Assembly (NCBI GenBank): GCA_948443805.1
Contig: CAOJUB010000001.1
Span: forward strand, 186,001-250,000
DNA from: an uncultured Clostridia bacterium
GTDB taxonomy: Bacteria; Bacillota; Clostridia; Oscillospirales; UBA644
DNA: 64,000 bases
Direction of reading: 5' to 3'
Part shown: positions 59,524 through 64,000 of the stretch, piece by piece
How the letters are laid out: each line of letters opens with the position of its first letter
Numbering within the stretch: the first letter of the stretch is position 1
Position numbers and translations under genes: made by a program
Notes under the pieces: model-generated
The model's database searches: none
What the model was told of the DNA's origin: nothing
The model's input: the letters and a program-made list of their open reading frames with translations, nothing else

Positions 59524-61317
59524 ATGGAAAATATCCGAAATTTTTGTATCATCGCCCATATCGATCACGGAAAGTCTACCCTCTGTGACCGGATTCTGGA
59601 ATATACCGACACGGTTGCAACCCGGGATATGGAGGAGCAGCTGCTGGATAATATGGATTTGGAGAAAGAACGGGGCATTACGATAAAAGCCCGGGCGGTT
59701 AAGCTCCATTATAAAGCAAGCAACGGCAATGATTATATTTTTAACTTGATTGATACGCCGGGACACGTCGATTTTAATTATGAGGTCTCCCGGTCTCTGG
59801 TCGCCTGCGACGGCGCGATTCTGGTTGTCGACGCTTCGCAGGGAATTGAGGCGCAGACATTGGCGAATACCTATCTGGCCATTGAAAATAATCTGGAAAT
59901 CGTTCCCGTCATCAATAAAATCGATCTGCCCAATGCCGATCCGCCAAGGGTTATTAAAGAAATTGAAGATATTATCGGGATTCCCGCCGAGGATGCGCCG
60001 CTGGTTTCGGCCAAGGCCGGAATCAATATCGAACAGGTTCTCGAACAGGTTGTTGCCATGATCCCCGCGCCGAAAAAGGGGGGCGACCGTCTCCGCGCGC
60101 TGATTTTTGATTCGGTTTATGATTCTTACCGGGGCGTAATCGTCTATGTCCGTCTGTTCGGCGGAAAAGTCCGCGCCGGCGACCGGATTCGCATGATGGC
60201 GACCGGGGCGGAGTTTGATGTTGTTGAGGTCGGTTATCTCCGGCCTTTCGGTTACGAGGCCGCGCCGGAAATCTGCGACGGGGAAGTCGGCTATATTATG
60301 GCGAGCATCAAAACCGTCCGGGATACCCGTGTCGGCGATACGGTCACGCTGGCTTCGGCGCCGGCGGAAGAACCGCTGCCGGGCTATAAAAAGGTAAATC
60401 CCATGGTCTTTTCCGGTATTTATCCTGCCGACGGTTCGAAATACGGCGATTTGCGGGACGCTTTGGAGAAATTACAGCTCAATGACGCTTCGCTTACTTT
60501 TGAGGCAGAAAATTCAACCGCTCTCGGTTTCGGTTTCCGCTGCGGATTTCTGGGGCTTTTGCATATGGAAATTGTGCAGGAACGGATTGAACGGGAATAT
60601 AATCTGGATATTATTACCACCGCGCCGAGCGTGGTTTACCGGATCACCAAAACCGACGGCGAGGTTGTTTATATTGACAATCCTTCGGCTTATCCCTCGC
60701 AGGGGGAGATTCAGAAATCGGAAGAACCGTTTGTCAATGCGGATATCATTACCCCTTCGGAATATACCGGCGCGGTGATGGATCTTTGCCAGGAACGGCG
60801 GGGAACATTTAAAAATATGCAGTATATCGATGAAAACCGGGTGAATATTCATTACGATCTTCCGCTGAATGAAATAATTTATGACTTTTTCGATGCGCTC
60901 AAATCCCGCACGAAGGGATATGCTTCTTTTGATTATGAATTTAAGGGATATGTGCCGGGCGAACTGGTAAAGCTGGACATCCTTCTGAACGGAGAGGTTG
61001 TCGATGCGCTTTCCTTTATTGTCAACAGCGAACGGGCCTATTCCCGGGGGCGGCGGATTGCCGAAAAACTGAAAGAACACATTCCCCGCCAGCTGTTTGA
61101 AGTCCCGATTCAGGCCGCCGTCGGCGGAAAGGTGATTGCGCGGGAAACCGTTAAGGCCATGCGGAAAGACGTGCTGGCAAAATGTTACGGCGGCGATATT
61201 ACCCGGAAGAAAAAGCTTCTTGAAAAACAGAAGGAAGGAAAAAAGCGGATGCGTCAGCTGGGTTCCGTTTCGGTTCCGCAGGAGGCATTTATGGCTGTAC
61301 TGAAGCTGGATGAGTAG
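59524..61317 (+). CDS. lepA: Elongation factor 4 (LepA)
   Basis: The 597-residue GTPase has Ala-His-Ile-Asp-His-Gly-Lys-Ser-Thr near residue 11 (P-loop), Asp-Thr-Pro-Gly-His near 77, Asn-Lys-Ile-Asp near 131, and the LepA C-terminal domain rich in Lys/Arg. EF4 binds ribosomes and can back-translocate stalled complexes. AAAGGAGCC precedes the ATG at 59524; the frame opens 15 codons earlier without homology. hemW overlaps its end by 8 bp, the common Firmicutes order. Confidence 0.97.
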   Translation: MENIRNFCIIAHIDHGKSTLCDRILEYTDTVATRDMEEQLLDNMDLEKERGITIKARAVKLHYKASNGNDYIFNLIDTPGHVDFNYEVSRSLVACDGAILVVDASQGIEAQTLANTYLAIENNLEIVPVINKIDLPNADPPRVIKEIEDIIGIPAEDAPLVSAKAGINIEQVLEQVVAMIPAPKKGGDRLRALIFDSVYDSYRGVIVYVRLFGGKVRAGDRIRMMATGAEFDVVEVGYLRPFGYEAAPEICDGEVGYIMASIKTVRDTRVGDTVTLASAPAEEPLPGYKKVNPMVFSGIYPADGSKYGDLRDALEKLQLNDASLTFEAENSTALGFGFRCGFLGLLHMEIVQERIEREYNLDIITTAPSVVYRITKTDGEVVYIDNPSAYPSQGEIQKSEEPFVNADIITPSEYTGAVMDLCQERRGTFKNMQYIDENRVNIHYDLPLNEIIYDFFDALKSRTKGYASFDYEFKGYVPGELVKLDILLNGEVVDALSFIVNSERAYSRGRRIAEKLKEHIPRQLFEVPIQAAVGGKVIARETVKAMRKDVLAKCYGGDITRKKKLLEKQKEGKKRMRQLGSVSVPQEAFMAVLKLDE

Positions 61318-62419
61318 CGGCGGTTCCTCCTTGTCGCAGGGGGAAGGACTGCGCCGGGGCGTTTATCTGCATATTCCCTTTTGCGCTTCTAAATGCGGTT
61401 ATTGCAATTTTTATTCCTGCGTTGCGGCGAGGTCGGTTCAGGAAACCTATGTTTCCGCTCTTTGCCGTGCGGTGGAGACAGCCGGTACGGGGGAAGAAAT
61501 CGCTACGGTTTATATCGGAGGCGGAACGCCTTCGGTTTTGCCGGAGGATGCGTTTGACCGAATCTTTTGTTCGCTCCGGCATGCGTTTGACTGTTCTCAG
61601 GCCGAGGAAATTACGGTGGAGTGTAATCCGGACAGTGCGGATGAGAATTTTTTTCAGCGGCTGAAGCATGCCGGCGTGAACCGGATCAGTATGGGCTGTC
61701 AGTCGTTTGTTGAGGAAGAACTGCAGCAGCTTGGCCGCCGGCATACGGCCGCGGATGCCCGTCGGGCTTTTCGGGCGGCAAGAAACGCAGGGTTTGACAA
61801 TATTTCTTTGGATCTGATGCTGGCAATTCCTTTACAGACGAAAGAAAGCCTGACACGGTCTCTTCAGGCTGTTGCTGAACTTTCGCCGGAACATCTTTCA
61901 GCTTATCTTCTTAAAATCGAGGAAGGCACGCCTTTTTCTCGCAGACCGATCTTGCCGGACGATGATTTGGCCGCAGATTTGTATTTGCTGGCCTCTGAAT
62001 TTCTTTCCTGTAAAGGTTATGAACATTACGAGGTGTCGAATTTTGCCAGAAAAGGGTTCCGGGCAAAACACAATTCCGCCTATTGGCAGGGCCGGGAATA
62101 TTATGCATTCGGCCCGGGTTCCTATGGCTATCTCTGCGGCGAGCGGTTTTTCTGGGAGGCTGATCTTTCCCGGTTTTTATCGGGAACACCCCGAAGAATT
62201 ATAGAGGAACGGCTGTCGGCGGAGGATATCCGCAGGGAAAAACGGATACTTTCTCTTCGGACGTCGGATGGCGTAAAGGTCGATGGCTTGACATATGAAC
62301 AGGCCGCCTACCTGAACGGATTGATTCCTTCGGGGCTGGTCAAAGCTTCGGACGGCCGGTTTTCCCTTACGCCTTCCGGTTTTTTGGTTTCCAATGAAAT
62401 TCTCTCACATCTTTTTTAA
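61310..62419 (+). CDS. hemW: Heme chaperone / radical SAM protein HemW
   Basis: The 369-residue product has the radical-SAM cluster motif Cys-Ala-Ser-Lys-Cys-Gly-Tyr-Cys near residue 25, followed by Gly-Gly-Gly-Thr-Pro near 67 (SAM-binding) and Asn-Pro-Asp near 100. The HemN_C-like C-terminus lies near 290-360. HemW binds heme and is thought to deliver it. It lacks the extra Cys of HemN after the motif and is not the coproporphyrinogen oxidase. In many Firmicutes hrcA follows, but here a DUF4838 gene does. Confidence 0.92.
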   Translation: MSSGGSSLSQGEGLRRGVYLHIPFCASKCGYCNFYSCVAARSVQETYVSALCRAVETAGTGEEIATVYIGGGTPSVLPEDAFDRIFCSLRHAFDCSQAEEITVECNPDSADENFFQRLKHAGVNRISMGCQSFVEEELQQLGRRHTAADARRAFRAARNAGFDNISLDLMLAIPLQTKESLTRSLQAVAELSPEHLSAYLLKIEEGTPFSRRPILPDDDLAADLYLLASEFLSCKGYEHYEVSNFARKGFRAKHNSAYWQGREYYAFGPGSYGYLCGERFFWEADLSRFLSGTPRRIIEERLSAEDIRREKRILSLRTSDGVKVDGLTYEQAAYLNGLIPSGLVKASDGRFSLTPSGFLVSNEILSHLF

Positions 62420-62487
62420 ATCAGAACGGTAAAACGGTTTTTTTGATCATTTTTATGCCGCTTACAGGCGGCGGAATGGAGTTTATG

Positions 62488-64000
62488 ATGTTTGTTATTT
62501 CCCAAAACAGAGACAGTGATTATTCAATTATTCTTCGCCGGAACGCTTCCCCTTCCGAAAAAACGGCGATGAAGGAACTGAAAAAATATCTTTTTCAGAT
62601 TTCCGGCGCGATGCTCCCCCATTATACCGAAGGGTATTCCGAAGCGGCGCATGAGATCGTTCTCGGTTATACCAGCCGCGGCGGTTATACCGAAGAGGAT
62701 ATCCGGGAACTGGGTGAGGAAGGATTTTTGATTAAAAATGAAGCGGAGAAGATTTTTATTCTCGGCAGCTCTGTCCGCGGGGTTCTTTACGGCGTTTATA
62801 CCTTCCTTGAAAAAATTCTCGGCTGCCGTTTTTATACCAATGATTTTGAGAAAATTCCGAGAAAAGAAACGCTTGCTCTGGAAAACTTCTGCCTGAAGGA
62901 AACGCCGGTTTTTGAATACCGGAATTCCTACTGGTTTCCGGTTACCGATGAAAAGATCAGCGCAAAACTGAAGATCAACGGCTGTCATGGCAGAGAGATT
63001 TCTCCGGAATATGGCGGCGGAATTGTCTATGTCGGCGGTTTTGAACACACCATCGGCTGGCTGAGCGGGCAGTGTCCCGAAGGGGAACGCGCCTGGACGC
63101 AGCCCTGTCTGTGTGATGAAAAAGTGTATCAGACCGTTATCGGCAATATCCGGAAAAAGCTGGAGCAGCATCCCGACGCCCGCCTGGTGTCGATTACACA
63201 GAACGACGGAACCACCGGCGCATGCCAGTGCGAAAAATGCCGGAAGATCAACGAACCTGCCGGCAGTGATATGGGTACGATGCTTTCTTTTGTCAACCGC
63301 ATTGCAGACGAACTCGGGCCGGAATATCCGAACCTGAAATTCGATACCTTCGCTTACCGCTCGACCCGCCGTCCGCCCAAAGGCATTGTTCCCCGCGATA
63401 ATGTGATTATCCGGCTGTGTTCGATTGAATGTTGTTTTCGCCATCCGATTGAAGAATGTTCCGAAACGCCGGGACATCCGGAACTGACCGATAAATTTTC
63501 CGACGATCTGTTGGCCTGGTCGAAATTGGCGAAAAATCTGTATGTATGGAATTATACCACCGACTTTACGAATTTCCCGGTTCTTTATCCGAATTTTGCA
63601 GCGCTGCGTAAAGATGCGGCCTTTTTTGCCCGCCACGGCGCGCAGGGGCTTTTTGAGCAGGGAAATTATGCTTCGCCGAACGGGGAGTTCGGAGAACTGC
63701 GGGGCTATCTTCTTGCACGGCTTCTCTGGGATCCGTATATGAGCCAGGAAACCTATGAAAATTACATAAAGGAGTTTCTTTCCGATTATTATGGCCGGGG
63801 CGGAAAGGCGGTCGGCGAATATTTGCTCGCGGCGCATCAGCATTCCGAAGATTCTCATTTCGGTATTTATTTTGATAATCCGACGCTTTATGTCTATAAT
63901 CACGATTGTCCGACAAGATTGGAAGGCGCCTATGATTTTGCCGCAAAGGGTGACGAACTCTTTGACCGGGCGGAAAAAGAGGCCGAGAACGATATCGTTC
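62488..64000 (+). CDS. DUF4838 family glycosidase-like protein (runs off the window)
   Basis: The frame stays open from an ATG at 62488 to the edge, giving over 500 residues (a second ATG lies one codon earlier but is too close to the TGGAG site). The N-terminal half has a GH67/GH20-like beta domain with Leu-Gly-Tyr-Thr near residue 60 and Ser-Val-Arg-Gly-Val-Leu-Tyr-Gly-Val-Tyr near 95. The DUF4838 region follows with Ser-Ile-Thr-Gln-Asn-Asp near 232, Cys-x-Cys-x-x-Cys near 244, and Asp-Thr-Phe-Ala-Tyr near 285. Family members act on polysaccharides with uncertain specificity. No signal peptide is seen. A small GCCGC/GGCGG hairpin precedes its ribosome site. Confidence 0.8.
   Translation, partial: MFVISQNRDSDYSIILRRNASPSEKTAMKELKKYLFQISGAMLPHYTEGYSEAAHEIVLGYTSRGGYTEEDIRELGEEGFLIKNEAEKIFILGSSVRGVLYGVYTFLEKILGCRFYTNDFEKIPRKETLALENFCLKETPVFEYRNSYWFPVTDEKISAKLKINGCHGREISPEYGGGIVYVGGFEHTIGWLSGQCPEGERAWTQPCLCDEKVYQTVIGNIRKKLEQHPDARLVSITQNDGTTGACQCEKCRKINEPAGSDMGTMLSFVNRIADELGPEYPNLKFDTFAYRSTRRPPKGIVPRDNVIIRLCSIECCFRHPIEECSETPGHPELTDKFSDDLLAWSKLAKNLYVWNYTTDFTNFPVLYPNFAALRKDAAFFARHGAQGLFEQGNYASPNGEFGELRGYLLARLLWDPYMSQETYENYIKEFLSDYYGRGGKAVGEYLLAAHQHSEDSHFGIYFDNPTLYVYNHDCPTRLEGAYDFAAKGDELFDRAEKEAENDIV

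Noticed and set aside
62524..63903. Minus-strand open frame of 459 codons across the DUF4838 gene
   Set aside because: The plus-strand frame shows a coherent protein with family motifs; the minus frame has none.

Overview
The window looks like a chromosomal segment of an anaerobic, gut-type Bacillota, most likely an uncultured member of class Clostridia. The gene content supports this: a spmA-spmB sporulation pair, a DUF1836 regulator, Lgt with many lipobox proteins, a CDP-glycerol glycerophosphotransferase, a YwlG-type protein, an ECF-transporter S component, an ArsR/P-type ATPase pair and an adjacent lepA-hemW. Several promoters are near-consensus sigma-A sites with a 17-nt spacer, often with an extended -10. 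No rRNA, CRISPR array or intact transposase was seen. The genus cannot be named from the sequence alone.

Layout: (1) 1-6.6 kb holds spmBA, a small AT-rich island with a short pyrophosphatase-like gene, tatD, an rRNA methyltransferase, an SGNH hydrolase and two small regulators. (2) 6.6-12.9 kb is a minus-strand cell-envelope polymer cluster (polymerase, two GT4 glycosyltransferases, a CDP-glycerol transferase) plus a secreted toroid-repeat protein. (3) 13-18.6 kb holds rsmE, gdhA, lgt, an ECF sigma factor with a very long C-terminal extension and a YcxB-like membrane protein. (4) 18.7-23.6 kb has a ketose operon (3-epimerase, PfkB kinase, class II aldolase) divergent from an SGNH hydrolase and apbE. 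(5) 23.7-33.4 kb has putP, a DUF4091/dockerin-like secreted protein and a complete livKHMGF branched-chain amino acid ABC importer. (6) 33.6-44.8 kb is a sugar-use region: GH29 alpha-L-fucosidase and a DUF4432 mutarotase-like protein on one strand, and a six-gene operon on the other (Gfo/Idh dehydrogenase, amidohydrolase, fucose/arabinose isomerase-like protein, class III aminotransferase, FGGY kinase, class II aldolase). (7) 44.8-50.7 kb has a leucine-rich-repeat dockerin-like protein, ywlG, an ECF S component, an O-antigen-ligase-like protein, a lipoprotein and a GT51 transglycosylase. (8) 50.9-59.3 kb has arsR plus a metal P-type ATPase, three tRNAs, an HD-domain protein, proBA, a polysaccharide deacetylase with a paired membrane protein, and a sugar isomerase. 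(9) 59.4-64 kb has lepA, hemW and a DUF4838 protein that runs off the end.

The most unusual signal is a dispersed, structured repeat of about 85-100 bp found at three loci (11.7, 21.6-21.87 and 28.15-28.26 kb). Each full copy has a hairpin, then a stem that encloses two further hairpins. The copies differ by paired, structure-preserving substitutions. At every locus the repeat is co-oriented with, and just upstream of, the next gene: a CDP-glycerol transferase, an SGNH hydrolase and livK. This suggests a cis-acting RNA or regulatory element, or a mobile palindromic element. The livK copy sits behind a near-perfect promoter in a roughly 320-nt leader that also holds two competing hairpins directly before the ribosome binding site.
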